From Paracoccus sanguinis (GTDB lineage: Bacteria > Pseudomonadota > Alphaproteobacteria > Rhodobacterales > Rhodobacteraceae): a stretch of 64,000 bases of DNA. The position numbers and the translations under genes were made by a program. The notes under the pieces are model-generated. The model worked only from the letters and a program-made list of their open reading frames with translations. It searched no databases and was not told the origin of the DNA. Within the stretch, counting starts at the first letter, position 1. The number at the start of each line of letters is the position of its first letter. The DNA lies in NCBI RefSeq assembly GCF_900106665.1, contig NZ_FNNA01000001.1:682001-746000 (forward strand). Reading direction: 5' to 3'. This document shows, piece by piece, positions 24,155-33,021 of the stretch.

Positions 24155-24816
24155 TGGCGCTCACCTTTCCGCTCAGCCGCGCCCAGTTCTTCGACCTGCT
24201 GCCGCTGTCGAGCGGCCACCTCGTGCTGCCGGACACGACCCGCACGTCGCGGACCCAGGGCGGCGAAATCCTGCGGGCGGAATACGCCGCGCGCCTCTGG
24301 GAGGCAGAGCTGCGGCTCGGGCCGATGACTGCGGACGAGGCCGCGGCCGTGCTGCCTCTGGTTCACTTGCTCGGCGGCGCGGGCGCCAGCTTCATGCTGG
24401 CCGACGCGACGCGCCTCTTCCCGCGCCGCGATCCGACCGGGGGGCTGCTCGGGTCGGCGGCCCCGGCCCTCAACTCGATCGGCGCGAACCGGCGCGACAT
24501 CACGCTCAAGGGCTTGCCCGCCGGCTACATCCTGTCGCGCCGCGATCTGCTGGCATTCCCTTATGGCGCTACGCCGACCCGCTACGCGCTGCATGAGATC
24601 GTCAACGCCCAGGTGACTGCCAACCCGGACGGGACGACGCCCGCGATCGAGGTGGTTCCCCCCGTGCGCGAAGGGGCGGCGGTTGATGCACCGGTCACGC
24701 TCAAGCGGCCCGCCTGCAAGGCGATCATCGTCCCGCGCTCGTTCCAGTCCGGGTCGATGCGCAGCGGCACGATCACGGAAGGCGTCAGCTTTCGCGTGCA
24801 GCAGACGCTGAGGTAG
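24154..24816 (+). CDS. Distal tail-region structural protein
   Basis: A 220-residue protein directly after the tape measure, the place of the distal tail protein. It has beta-rich content with RTQGGEILRAEYAARLWEAE, ADATRLFPRRDPTGG and a C-terminal PRSFQSGSMRSGTITEGVSF that recurs in tail proteins of Rhodobacter Mu-like phages. No enzymatic motif. Starts in a TGATGG overlap. I assign it by position as a tail-tip or distal tail component. Confidence 0.65.
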   Translation: MALTFPLSRAQFFDLLPLSSGHLVLPDTTRTSRTQGGEILRAEYAARLWEAELRLGPMTADEAAAVLPLVHLLGGAGASFMLADATRLFPRRDPTGGLLGSAAPALNSIGANRRDITLKGLPAGYILSRRDLLAFPYGATPTRYALHEIVNAQVTANPDGTTPAIEVVPPVREGAAVDAPVTLKRPACKAIIVPRSFQSGSMRSGTITEGVSFRVQQTLR

Positions 24817-24820
24817 GCCG

Positions 24821-25432
24821 ATGCAGTCACGCCCGACCGTCCTCTCCCAGCACCTGATCGCCCGCAAGCCGATCCTCGTCGCCTGGCTCGTGTGGATCAC
24901 TGGCCGCAACCGCGGCACCGGGGCGGTGGAGAGCCTGGGCCTCTGGACCGGGGATGACCATCAGGAGATCGCCGTCGGCGGTCAGCTGCGGACGTACTAC
25001 GGCGCCGGCGGGCTGGTCAGCCTCGACCCGATCCGGGCCGGTGTCGGGACCGACATCCGGGAAACCCGGCTGCGGCTCGCCCCCATGGCTCCCGAAGTCG
25101 AGCAGGAGGTGAAGGGCTATGAGGTCCGGCAGGCGCCGATCGAGGTGCATCGCCTGGTCATCGACCCGACCACCATGCGGGGCGTGGGCGGGCCGGTCCT
25201 GCGCCTGCGCGGCTGGATCAACAAGCTCAACGACATCACCGCGGGCGAGGGAGGCGAGGGGCGGCTGGACGTGACGGTCGTCTCATCGGCACGCGCGGGG
25301 ACCAAGACGCTCGCGCTGAAGAAGTCCGACGCCACCGGGCAGCTTCGCACCCTGCCCGGAGGGGGCCCGGATCGGTTCTTTCAGTACAGCGACGTGTCCG
25401 GCGCCGTGCCGGTGAAGTGGGGCCAGAAATGA
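24821..25432 (+). CDS. Tail-tip/hub protein (DUF2163-like)
   Basis: A 203-residue protein in the order distal tail, hub, peptidase-like, J, the same order as gene transfer agent and lambda-type tail tips. It contains KPILVAWLVWITGRNRGTG, IRETRLRLAPMAPEVEQEV and a beta-rich C-terminus ending FFQYSDVSGAVPVKWGQK, which resembles the hub proteins of the DUF2163 group. Similarity is moderate. It overlaps the next gene by ATGA. Confidence 0.6.
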   Translation: MQSRPTVLSQHLIARKPILVAWLVWITGRNRGTGAVESLGLWTGDDHQEIAVGGQLRTYYGAGGLVSLDPIRAGVGTDIRETRLRLAPMAPEVEQEVKGYEVRQAPIEVHRLVIDPTTMRGVGGPVLRLRGWINKLNDITAGEGGEGRLDVTVVSSARAGTKTLALKKSDATGQLRTLPGGGPDRFFQYSDVSGAVPVKWGQK

Positions 25433-25842
25433 GGCTCTACAACTGGGAAGCGCGGCTCAGCTCCTACCTCGTCCGGGTCGCCCGCGAAGGCTTCGGCTGG
25501 GGTCGGCACGACTGTGCGCTCTTCGCCGCTGGCGGGGTGGAGGCCGTCACCGGCCGCGATCCGGCCGCGCCGTGGCGGGGCCGTTATGCCACCCGCCGTG
25601 AGGGCATGCGGCTGATCCGGGCCGCCGGACATGCTGACCACGTCGCGGCGGCCGCAGCGCTGCTACCCGAGGTGCCCGCCGCGATGGTCCTCCCCGGCGA
25701 CCTTGCCGTCCTGCCCGGGGTCGATGGCCAGCCGGCGCTCGGGATCGTCCAGGGCGCGCTGGTGTATGTCCTGCGCGCGGAAGGGCCCGGACTTGGCCTC
25801 GTCCCGATCGGCCGGGCCGACCGCATCCTGGGGGTCCGCTGA
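25429..25842 (+). CDS. DUF6950/NlpC-P60-like tail protein
   Basis: A 137-residue protein starting MRLYNWEARLSSYLV, then GFGWGRHDCALFAAGGVEAV: the HDC motif gives the Cys, with later conserved His/Asp missing or weak. The pattern fits the DUF6950 family, related to NlpC/P60 peptidases of tail tips that open the cell wall. ATG 25429 overlaps the upstream stop (ATGA). Whether it is catalytic is unclear. It ends 1 bp into the J-like gene. Confidence 0.65.
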   Translation: MRLYNWEARLSSYLVRVAREGFGWGRHDCALFAAGGVEAVTGRDPAAPWRGRYATRREGMRLIRAAGHADHVAAAAALLPEVPAAMVLPGDLAVLPGVDGQPALGIVQGALVYVLRAEGPGLGLVPIGRADRILGVR

Positions 25843-28800
25843 TGCCGCAGGTCGGTCTGGCGATTGGTGCTGCCGCGAGCTGGCTGCTCTCCCCCGGGGT
25901 CGGGGCGCTGGTCGGCAGGCTGCTGCTCTCCACGGCCGTCAGCGCCATCTCCTCGGCGATCCAGAAGCAGCTGACCAAGCCGCAGCAGCGGGGCATCAGG
26001 ACCGAGATCACGACCGACGGCGGCGACAAGCCGATGCGCTTCGTGCTCGGCTGGTACGCGACCGACGGGCACATGGTCTGCCCGCCGATGTCGCATGGCA
26101 AGTTCGACGACTGGTCGAACGCCTATCTGACCTACGTGATCGACCTCGGCAACGTGCCGGGTGCACAGCTCGACAAGGTCATCATCGACGACACTGAGGT
26201 GGCGTTCGCCGACGCCGAGCAGTCGATGGTGCAGGGCGGGCCGGTGCCTGCGGCGAAGCCGGCGTGGTGGTACGAGCAGCAGGGGATCGATCCCGCCAAC
26301 CCCAATGCTGCGACGCCGACCCGACCCGTCATCACCCCGGGCCGGCCCGTGCTGGGCGACAAGTACAAGGACAAGATCTGGCTGCGCTATCACGACGGCA
26401 CCGAGACCACGCCGGACCCCTATCTGGTGCAGGTCTACGGTCCCGGCACGAAATGGGCGGAGAAATCGGGCCGGCCCTGGACAGCTGACATGGTCGGGAT
26501 CGGGACCTGCTATGCCGTCCTGACCTTCCGCTACAGCACCAAGAGCTTCAACGGCCTGCCCCGCTGCCGGTTCGTGATGAGGGGGACACCCCTCTATGAT
26601 CCGCGCCGGGACAGTTCGACGGGTGGAAGCGGGGCCCAGCGATGGGACCAGCCGGCGACCTGGGCGACGACGACGAACGGCATCGTGATCGCCTACAACA
26701 TCCTGCGGGGCATCCCGATCCAGGGCGGTCCGATGTGGGGCTATGGCGTCTCGGCCGACGCTCTCCCGCGGGCCGAATGGGTTGCAGCGATGACGGCGGC
26801 GGACCAGGTGGTCGACGGCGCGCCGCGCTGGCAGGCGGCGTGGGAGGTGGCGACGGCTGACGAGCCGGCGTCCGTCCTCGACGAGGTGCTGAAGGTGTGC
26901 TGCGCCAAGGTCGCCGAGAGCGGCGGGGCGTGGCGCGTCCGGGTGGGGCCGCCGGCGGCCCCGGTGATGGTGGTGTCGAGCGACGACATCATCATCGACG
27001 AGGACATCGCCAGCACGCCGTTCCCCGGGCTCGAGGCGACCTACAACGGCATCCACGCGTCTTATCCTGAACCGGCTCAGCTCTGGCGCCCGAAGGATGC
27101 CCCGCCCCGCTACAACGCCGCGTGGGAGGCCAGCGACCAAGGGCGTCGACTGGTCGCCGAACTGCAGATGCCGGCCTGCCCGTGGGGTCTCCAGGTTCAG
27201 CGCGTGATGCGCGCCTACATCGAAGAAGAGCGCCGGTTCCGGCGCCACAGCTTCACGCTGCCGCCCGAGGCCGAGGCACTCGAACCGCTGGACACGATCG
27301 CGGTCACCTGGCCGGAAATGGGGTATGAGGCCAAGCTCTTCGAGATCGATGAGATCGGGGAGGACACCCAGACCCTCCGCGTGACCGCCTCGGTGATCGA
27401 GGTCGACCCCGCCGACTACGACTGGCAGCCCGGGTTTGTCATCCCGTCGCCCCTGGCGCCGATTGCACGGCCGGACCCGGCGCCGGTGGTGCCACAGTAT
27501 TTCACCGCCGAAGGCATCACGCTGCCGGGCGCGAACGGCCGCGCCGGGCGGCCGGCTGCCCGGTTGCGCTGGGGCGGGTGGGCACTCGACGGGATCACCG
27601 GGGTGCGCTGGGAGCTGCGGCGCACCGGCCAGACCGATACCGCCCGCGGTCTGATGGCAGACCCCGAGGCTGGCGAGACAGTGGTCACGGCGAGCTTGCT
27701 GCCAGCCACCGCCTATGAGGCACGCATCAGCTTTCTCGCGGAGGGCGATCGGGCCGTCGAGTGGACGCTCTGGACCGCCTTCACCACGCCGGACGTCCGG
27801 GTGACACCGGGCGACCTCGACACGACTGCGCCGGGAAGGCCCGCGGCCGTGAGCCTGACCTCGACGCCCGGCGAGCTGGTGGCAACCTGGACGGCCGACG
27901 CCGCCGGCGTGGCCTATTCCGAGTTGGAGGTCACCGAGGCCGGTGCCAATCCAGTGCTCTTCCAGACCTCGGGCACGCGGTATCGGTGGGCGCCGGTCCT
28001 CTCGGGGGTCAGCTATTCGGTCCGCCGCCGCGCCGTCGACGGGGTCGGCAACAAGAGCACCTGGGGACCGAGCGCGAGCCACACCGTCGCCAGCGACACC
28101 GTGCCGCCGGCCGCCGTGACGGGCCTGGTCCTGACCCCCGGGCTGCGGTCGATCTGGCTGCGCTGGAACCCCAGTGGCGAGCAGGACCTCTCGCATTACG
28201 AGATCCGCGAATACACCAGCGCCCAGACGCCCGGCGCCTCGACCGTGCCCACCTATACGACGCAGGCCAACAACTATCTGGTGCCGGACCTCGGCTATGA
28301 CGCGCGGCGCTGGTACGCGGTGCGTGCGGTCGATACGTCGGGGAACAAGGGGGCATGGTCTGCGGTCGCCAACGCGACGACCGGGCCGAAGGACGCGATC
28401 ACGGCCACTGACCTTCAGGGGGTGATCGACGCCACCACCTTTGCCTCGGGCATCGAGCCCGTGTCGATCGTGGCCAGCCTGCCGACCAGCAAGCTGACCA
28501 CGGTCGTGATGATGGCCGGGAAGCTCTATCGCTGGAACGGCAGCGCCTATGCGGCGGACGTGCTCGGGCAGGATGCGGTCACGGCGGGGACCGTCGCCGC
28601 GGGCGCCATCAACACGCGGGAGCTGGCTGCCGGCGCGGTCACCGCATCGATCATCGGGGTCGGTGACTTCACGAACCTGGTGCCGGACGATCAGCTGCAG
28701 GACCCGGCAGCGTGGTCGGGCTCGGGCGCGGTGCAGCCGTCCAGCGGCGTGTCCTGGTCCAACAGCCTCGGCCGGATACTCTTCAACCCGGACGCCACCG

Positions 28801-30281
28801 CCAACCAGACGATGGTCTCCAAGCCCTTCGCCGTGACCGTCGGGGATGAGTTCTGGACGACGTTCCAGGCAACGTTCGGGGCCGCGGCTTCGGTCATGGA
28901 TCTGCGGGCCTATCTGTACTTCTACAACCGGCTGGGTGCACAGCTCGCCGACCCGAACGGTGGGGTCTACGTGGCCAGCGCCACGACGCGCAGCACCCAG
29001 ATCTATGAGAACAGCGCCCCCATTATCGTTCCCTCCGGGGCGTTCACCGCGCGGTGGGTGTTCTGGTACGCCAAGGAGAACACGGTCTCGGGCTTGGCCT
29101 ACGCGCCGGCCGTCCGCCGCAAGAACACCGGCAAGCTGATCGTCGATGGCTCGGTAAAGGCCAACCACATCACGGCCAACGAGGCGGTGATCACCGGTCC
29201 CGCGCAGATCGCTCAAGCGACGATCGAGAGCGGCCATGTCGTCGACCTCGTCGCCGAGAAGATCCGGGGCGGCACGGCGCTTCTGGCGACGGTCACAGTC
29301 AACGGCAACGCCCTGGGGACCACCACCGCCCGCGCTGCCGACCCCGCGGCGCGGGTGAACGCCCACACCACCCTCATCGACCCGGGCAAGATCACCATCT
29401 CGGGAAGCCGGACCCTCGCTGACTGGCGGTTCGGCGGAGACCTGACGCAGATCGATGGCGGGAACATCGCCGCCAATACCGTGCGCGCAAACGCCATGGA
29501 GATCGGCAGCCGCAACGTCGCCATCGAGAACATAACGTTCGAGTACAACTCCCCGGGCCCCAACCAGGTGTCGTGGACCGCCGGCGTCATCCGCTACCCG
29601 ACCGACAACGGGCAGCAGGCTGGCTTCGCCGTCCCGGCCGGGAGCGCGACCTGGACGAGCGGCATCCTCTACATCGTGTTCACCAAGGATGGATCGCAGC
29701 TTTGGGCGACGACGTCGGCCGCGATCGCGTTCCAGCCCATGGTGCTGATCCTTGCGACTTACCAGGGCGCGCACCGCCTGAACGCCAACTACGGGCGGAC
29801 CCTCATCGACGGCAACGGGGTCAAGACCGACGCGCTTCTGGTCACCGGCAAGGCGCAGATGGGCACTGCCGTCGTGGACACGCTGCAGATCGCCGGCAAT
29901 GCGGTGACCGTGCCTCTCGTCGCCAGCTCGGCCGCCATCACCGTTCTGACCACCAGCTGGACGGACCTCGCGACGATCGGAATGCCGCGGCAGGGCGCGC
30001 CGACGCTGCTGATGGCCACGTTCCAGGTGGATGCGACAGGTACCGCCGGCCTTGCGAACCTGAGGGTCACCCGCGATGGCGTGGACATCTCGGGCCCTTA
30101 TCCGACCGTGACAGGGGCATCGGGAACCCAGACCAGCGGCGGGCTGTCGATCCTTGACAACGATCTCGGGAGCGGCCCCACGACCTACAAGCTGCAGGGA
30201 CAGCTGTTGTCGAGCGGCGCCTATACCGGCACCCCCCGCATCGTCCGCCGGACGATGGTCGCCACTCACGTCAAGAGGTAG
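25842..30281 (+). CDS. Host-specificity/tip attachment protein (J-like) with FnIII repeats
   Basis: A 1479-residue tail-tip protein. Residues 1-35 include a hydrophobic helix (SWLLSPGVGALVGRLLLSTA). Residues 60-480 hold the hub-like beta domains (RFVLGWYATDGHMVCPPMS, later IVIAYNILRGIPIQGGPMWG). Residues about 580-850 are fibronectin type III-like repeats (SYSVRRRAVDGVGNKSTWGP and HYEIREYTSAQTPGAS). The C-terminal 600 residues are a beta-rich stalk with repeated DAVTAGTVAAGAINTRELAA segments. It fits lambda gpJ and binds the host receptor. No broken frame was seen. Confidence 0.85.
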   Translation: MPQVGLAIGAAASWLLSPGVGALVGRLLLSTAVSAISSAIQKQLTKPQQRGIRTEITTDGGDKPMRFVLGWYATDGHMVCPPMSHGKFDDWSNAYLTYVIDLGNVPGAQLDKVIIDDTEVAFADAEQSMVQGGPVPAAKPAWWYEQQGIDPANPNAATPTRPVITPGRPVLGDKYKDKIWLRYHDGTETTPDPYLVQVYGPGTKWAEKSGRPWTADMVGIGTCYAVLTFRYSTKSFNGLPRCRFVMRGTPLYDPRRDSSTGGSGAQRWDQPATWATTTNGIVIAYNILRGIPIQGGPMWGYGVSADALPRAEWVAAMTAADQVVDGAPRWQAAWEVATADEPASVLDEVLKVCCAKVAESGGAWRVRVGPPAAPVMVVSSDDIIIDEDIASTPFPGLEATYNGIHASYPEPAQLWRPKDAPPRYNAAWEASDQGRRLVAELQMPACPWGLQVQRVMRAYIEEERRFRRHSFTLPPEAEALEPLDTIAVTWPEMGYEAKLFEIDEIGEDTQTLRVTASVIEVDPADYDWQPGFVIPSPLAPIARPDPAPVVPQYFTAEGITLPGANGRAGRPAARLRWGGWALDGITGVRWELRRTGQTDTARGLMADPEAGETVVTASLLPATAYEARISFLAEGDRAVEWTLWTAFTTPDVRVTPGDLDTTAPGRPAAVSLTSTPGELVATWTADAAGVAYSELEVTEAGANPVLFQTSGTRYRWAPVLSGVSYSVRRRAVDGVGNKSTWGPSASHTVASDTVPPAAVTGLVLTPGLRSIWLRWNPSGEQDLSHYEIREYTSAQTPGASTVPTYTTQANNYLVPDLGYDARRWYAVRAVDTSGNKGAWSAVANATTGPKDAITATDLQGVIDATTFASGIEPVSIVASLPTSKLTTVVMMAGKLYRWNGSAYAADVLGQDAVTAGTVAAGAINTRELAAGAVTASIIGVGDFTNLVPDDQLQDPAAWSGSGAVQPSSGVSWSNSLGRILFNPDATANQTMVSKPFAVTVGDEFWTTFQATFGAAASVMDLRAYLYFYNRLGAQLADPNGGVYVASATTRSTQIYENSAPIIVPSGAFTARWVFWYAKENTVSGLAYAPAVRRKNTGKLIVDGSVKANHITANEAVITGPAQIAQATIESGHVVDLVAEKIRGGTALLATVTVNGNALGTTTARAADPAARVNAHTTLIDPGKITISGSRTLADWRFGGDLTQIDGGNIAANTVRANAMEIGSRNVAIENITFEYNSPGPNQVSWTAGVIRYPTDNGQQAGFAVPAGSATWTSGILYIVFTKDGSQLWATTSAAIAFQPMVLILATYQGAHRLNANYGRTLIDGNGVKTDALLVTGKAQMGTAVVDTLQIAGNAVTVPLVASSAAITVLTTSWTDLATIGMPRQGAPTLLMATFQVDATGTAGLANLRVTRDGVDISGPYPTVTGASGTQTSGGLSILDNDLGSGPTTYKLQGQLLSSGAYTGTPRIVRRTMVATHVKR

Positions 30282-30287
30282 GGCCAC

Positions 30288-30512
30288 ATGGCTGAAACTG
30301 TCCTCCTGCGCACCGCCCTCACCTCGGCCCGCATCGACGTGGTCGAGGCCTTGGAGCAGTGCCTCGGCGAGGCGCGGGCGCATTCTCAGACAGCTGTCGC
30401 GGTCGTCATGGTCGGCGAAGACGGCGACATCAGGACGGCGACCACCTTCTCTTCCCGGCTGATGCTTAAGGGCGCACTGCTTCACGCGCTTTCACGCATC
30501 GACAGCGAGTGA
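30288..30512 (+). CDS. Small hypothetical tail-region protein
   Basis: A 74-residue protein, 6 bp after the J-like gene. It reads as a helix (TALTSARIDVVEALEQCLGE), a strand pair (TAVAVVMVGEDGDIRTATTF) and a second helix. No recognised family. It may be a tail-tip accessory or chaperone for the adjacent fibre. Confidence 0.55.
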   Translation: MAETVLLRTALTSARIDVVEALEQCLGEARAHSQTAVAVVMVGEDGDIRTATTFSSRLMLKGALLHALSRIDSE

Positions 30513-30521
30513 GGCAGGCCG

Positions 30522-31079
30522 ATGATCCGATACGCTCTCGTCAACGCCCAGGGGCTCATCATCCAGATCGGCGCCGTGCCTGACCAGGAGTGCCTCGCCC
30601 TCCAGGCCGAGGTCACCGGGCTGACCGCGGTTCCAGTCGACGACGACGTGGCCGAGGACAGCCACTACTGGAACGGAAGCGCGTTCGAGCCGTTCCCGCA
30701 GCCTCGGCCGGGTCCTTGGGCCGAATGGAATGGACAGGCCTGGATCGATCCCCGCACCCCTGCCGCCCATGCCGCGGAGCTTGCGGCCGCCCGGGGCAGC
30801 GCGAGCCTCTCGAAGCTCGCCTTCCTGATGGGGTGCATGGAGTATGGCCTTCTGTCCCCACCCGAGGTGATCGCGGCCGCTCGCGGCGAGATCCCCGAGA
30901 GCTTCGCCGGGGTCGTGGCCGCGCTGTCGCCGATGGAGCGCGATTACGCCTCCGTCTACTGGGCCGCCGCCCGCCAGATTGATCGCACCCACCCGCTGAT
31001 CCTGATGGTCGCCGCCGGCGCTGGCATCAGTGAGAGCACGCTCGACGCGCTGTTCGGGCTCTCGCCGATCGACTTTTGA
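30522..31079 (+). CDS. Hypothetical tail-tip/fibre-associated protein
   Basis: A 185-residue protein. Its N-terminal half has HYWNGSAFEPFPQPRPGPWA and EWNGQAWIDPRTPAAHAAEL, a layout found in tail fibre-assembly or tip-adjacent proteins of Rhodobacterales phages. Its C-terminal half is helical (AFLMGCMEYGLLSPPEVIAA). It is 9 bp after the preceding gene, and its TGA forms part of the Shine-Dalgarno region (GAGGTG) of the next gene. Assignment is by position. Confidence 0.55.
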   Translation: MIRYALVNAQGLIIQIGAVPDQECLALQAEVTGLTAVPVDDDVAEDSHYWNGSAFEPFPQPRPGPWAEWNGQAWIDPRTPAAHAAELAAARGSASLSKLAFLMGCMEYGLLSPPEVIAAARGEIPESFAGVVAALSPMERDYASVYWAAARQIDRTHPLILMVAAGAGISESTLDALFGLSPIDF

Positions 31080-31087
31080 GGTGCACC

Positions 31088-32941
31088 TTGACCAGCATTC
31101 CGACGCTTACCCTGACGATCATCGCGCGCAGCCCTCTGGAAGCTGGAGATCTCGTCGGATTTGACGACCAACGGACCCTGGCCCCGGATCACCCAGTGAA
31201 GGGCATGGCATTGCACCCGGCCGACGCCGGCGATCCTGTTTCTGTCGTCGTCATCGGGGCGATCAGGTGTCGCGCGAGGGGCTCGATCCGGGCTGGCCAG
31301 TGGGTGGTGTCTGCCACGGGTGGCAGCGTGGCAGAGGCGCCGTCAGGCGCTGCCAACCCGATCGGGCGGGCGCTGCATGCGGCCGCGGACCTGGCCACGG
31401 TCATGGTTGTGCTGGGTGCTGCGCCTGGTGGCAGCAGCGATGTTGTCGGGGCGCCTACTGCGCTGCGGTCGGCCCTGTCTCCCTCGGCACAAGTCATCCA
31501 CAGCGGACACAGTCTGACGGACGCCTATAACCGGCTGCGGCGCGTTCATGCTGCGGTATTCGCGCGCCCGTGGGAGGACCAGACGTTTGCCACCATCCCG
31601 GGCTCGGCGACGCGGTGGCGGTGGGACAACTATGATCCCGCATTCCCGAACCCCCGAGACGACATGGCCGATTTCGACAGCCTCGTCATCACCGAGCGAG
31701 GGCTCGACGTGGTCGGCGTGGCTCCGATCGACCACCCGACGTTCCTTGAAGACATCTTCTACGAGCTCCGCTTCGCCGACCGCGCCGTTTCCGCTGGGGC
31801 AGAGGTCATCCTCTGGTCGATCTGGCCGTCTCACCAGTGGAGCGACTGGCAGGGCATTCTCGCAGATTACCACAACCGGTTCCGGGTCCGTGCCGACTAT
31901 CTCACCTGGAAACTCCGCCAGCTCTATCCGGGCTGGACAGGGCGCGTGTGGATCGCGCCAGGACACCGGCTGATCGAGCACCTGACGACCCAGCTGCCGC
32001 CCGGCGTGCCGACCTTCCAAAGCCTCTTCGTGGACGACATCCACCCCGGCGAGGCGCTGAACCACGGCCTGTCCATCCTCGTCGAGGCAATGCTCTACCG
32101 CACCGCGCCGGCCGGATGGCCCGCGAGCGATCGACCCGCTGCGATGACGGCCGAGCAGGAAGACTGGTTCCGCGCTGCCGCGTGGGCGATCCTCCAGGAT
32201 TATGAGCCGGCGGGCTTCGGCGGCGCGGCCGGATCAGCGGCGGTCTGGGACGGCCACGACTGGTATCCGGGTGTGACGACGCCGGCGCAGCTTGAGGCTG
32301 CCCGGTTCGAGGACGGTGTTGCGCACACGGGGGGAGGCAGTGCGGCCCCATGGCCGGTGGGTGTCCCGGCTCTGCTGCGCTGGACTGCCGCAGAGCAGGC
32401 CGGGCCGGCGATGTCGGGCACGATGCCGACCGTCGAAGGCGGGGTGCTTGCCTTCGCTGCAGGGGCCAGCGCGCTGGAAGGCGCTGTCGACGGCAGCTTC
32501 GCTGATTGCGAAATCTTCGCAGCGATCCGCGTCCCCGCCGGTGCCAACGCCAACGAGCCGTTCGTCGCGCTCGCTGCAACCGCGGGCGCCATGTGGTGGA
32601 ACGGTGCTTATCAAGGGCTGCTCTACAACGGCTGGGTCAATGGGTGGCAGTGCCGGACGTCCAGCGGAGGCGTCGTCGCAGAGGCCTACCTCTCCAACTC
32701 GACCGCGAGCTGGGAGGTCACCTCGGTCAGGTTCGAGGCGCATTCGCCTTCGATCCACGTGGGGACGAGGATGGCGTCGGCCGCCTTCGCTGGCCCCGGG
32801 TTCACCCCGGCTGTGCTGCGCATCGGACATGAGGGGCTGCCGCGTGTCGAAGTCGCAGCTCTTGCGGTTGTCCAGGGCCCGATCACGGGTGAGCAGCGCG
32901 CCGCCATCCTCAGCTGGGCCCGCGGGCTCATACCGGTGTGA
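31088..32941 (+). CDS. Decoration domain-SGNH hydrolase-like fibre protein
   Basis: A 617-residue, three-part protein. Residues 1-115 align along their whole length with the capsid decoration protein (15340-15678): SPLEAGDLVGFDD, VIGAIRCRARGSIRAGQWVV, ANPIGRALHAAAD. Residues about 130-355 look like an SGNH/GDSL hydrolase: Ser142 in HSGHSLTDAY, and Asp316-x-x-His319 in VDDIHPGEALNHG. Residues about 430-617 form a beta-rich, ConA/LamG-like region (ALEGAVDGSFADCEIFAAIR) that could bind glycans. TTG 31088 is chosen as start since GAGGTG (31078-31083) precedes it by 4 bp; an earlier in-frame TTG at 31076 overlaps the upstream stop. Likely a virion-bound polysaccharide esterase. Confidence 0.75.
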   Translation: MTSIPTLTLTIIARSPLEAGDLVGFDDQRTLAPDHPVKGMALHPADAGDPVSVVVIGAIRCRARGSIRAGQWVVSATGGSVAEAPSGAANPIGRALHAAADLATVMVVLGAAPGGSSDVVGAPTALRSALSPSAQVIHSGHSLTDAYNRLRRVHAAVFARPWEDQTFATIPGSATRWRWDNYDPAFPNPRDDMADFDSLVITERGLDVVGVAPIDHPTFLEDIFYELRFADRAVSAGAEVILWSIWPSHQWSDWQGILADYHNRFRVRADYLTWKLRQLYPGWTGRVWIAPGHRLIEHLTTQLPPGVPTFQSLFVDDIHPGEALNHGLSILVEAMLYRTAPAGWPASDRPAAMTAEQEDWFRAAAWAILQDYEPAGFGGAAGSAAVWDGHDWYPGVTTPAQLEAARFEDGVAHTGGGSAAPWPVGVPALLRWTAAEQAGPAMSGTMPTVEGGVLAFAAGASALEGAVDGSFADCEIFAAIRVPAGANANEPFVALAATAGAMWWNGAYQGLLYNGWVNGWQCRTSSGGVVAEAYLSNSTASWEVTSVRFEAHSPSIHVGTRMASAAFAGPGFTPAVLRIGHEGLPRVEVAALAVVQGPITGEQRAAILSWARGLIPV

Positions 32942-33021
32942 GGCCCCCGGGGACTGGCCGACATCTACCGCCTTCGCAGCCGGGTATGTTCATGTTATGT
33001 TCTCACGAAATGGAGCGTACC

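Noticed and set aside
25584..30485. Very long open frame (about 1,630 codons) on the minus strand opposite the J-like gene
   Set aside because: It is Arg/Gly/His-rich, low in typical domain patterns and exactly antisense to a well-supported tail gene; long antisense frames are expected in DNA of this GC content.
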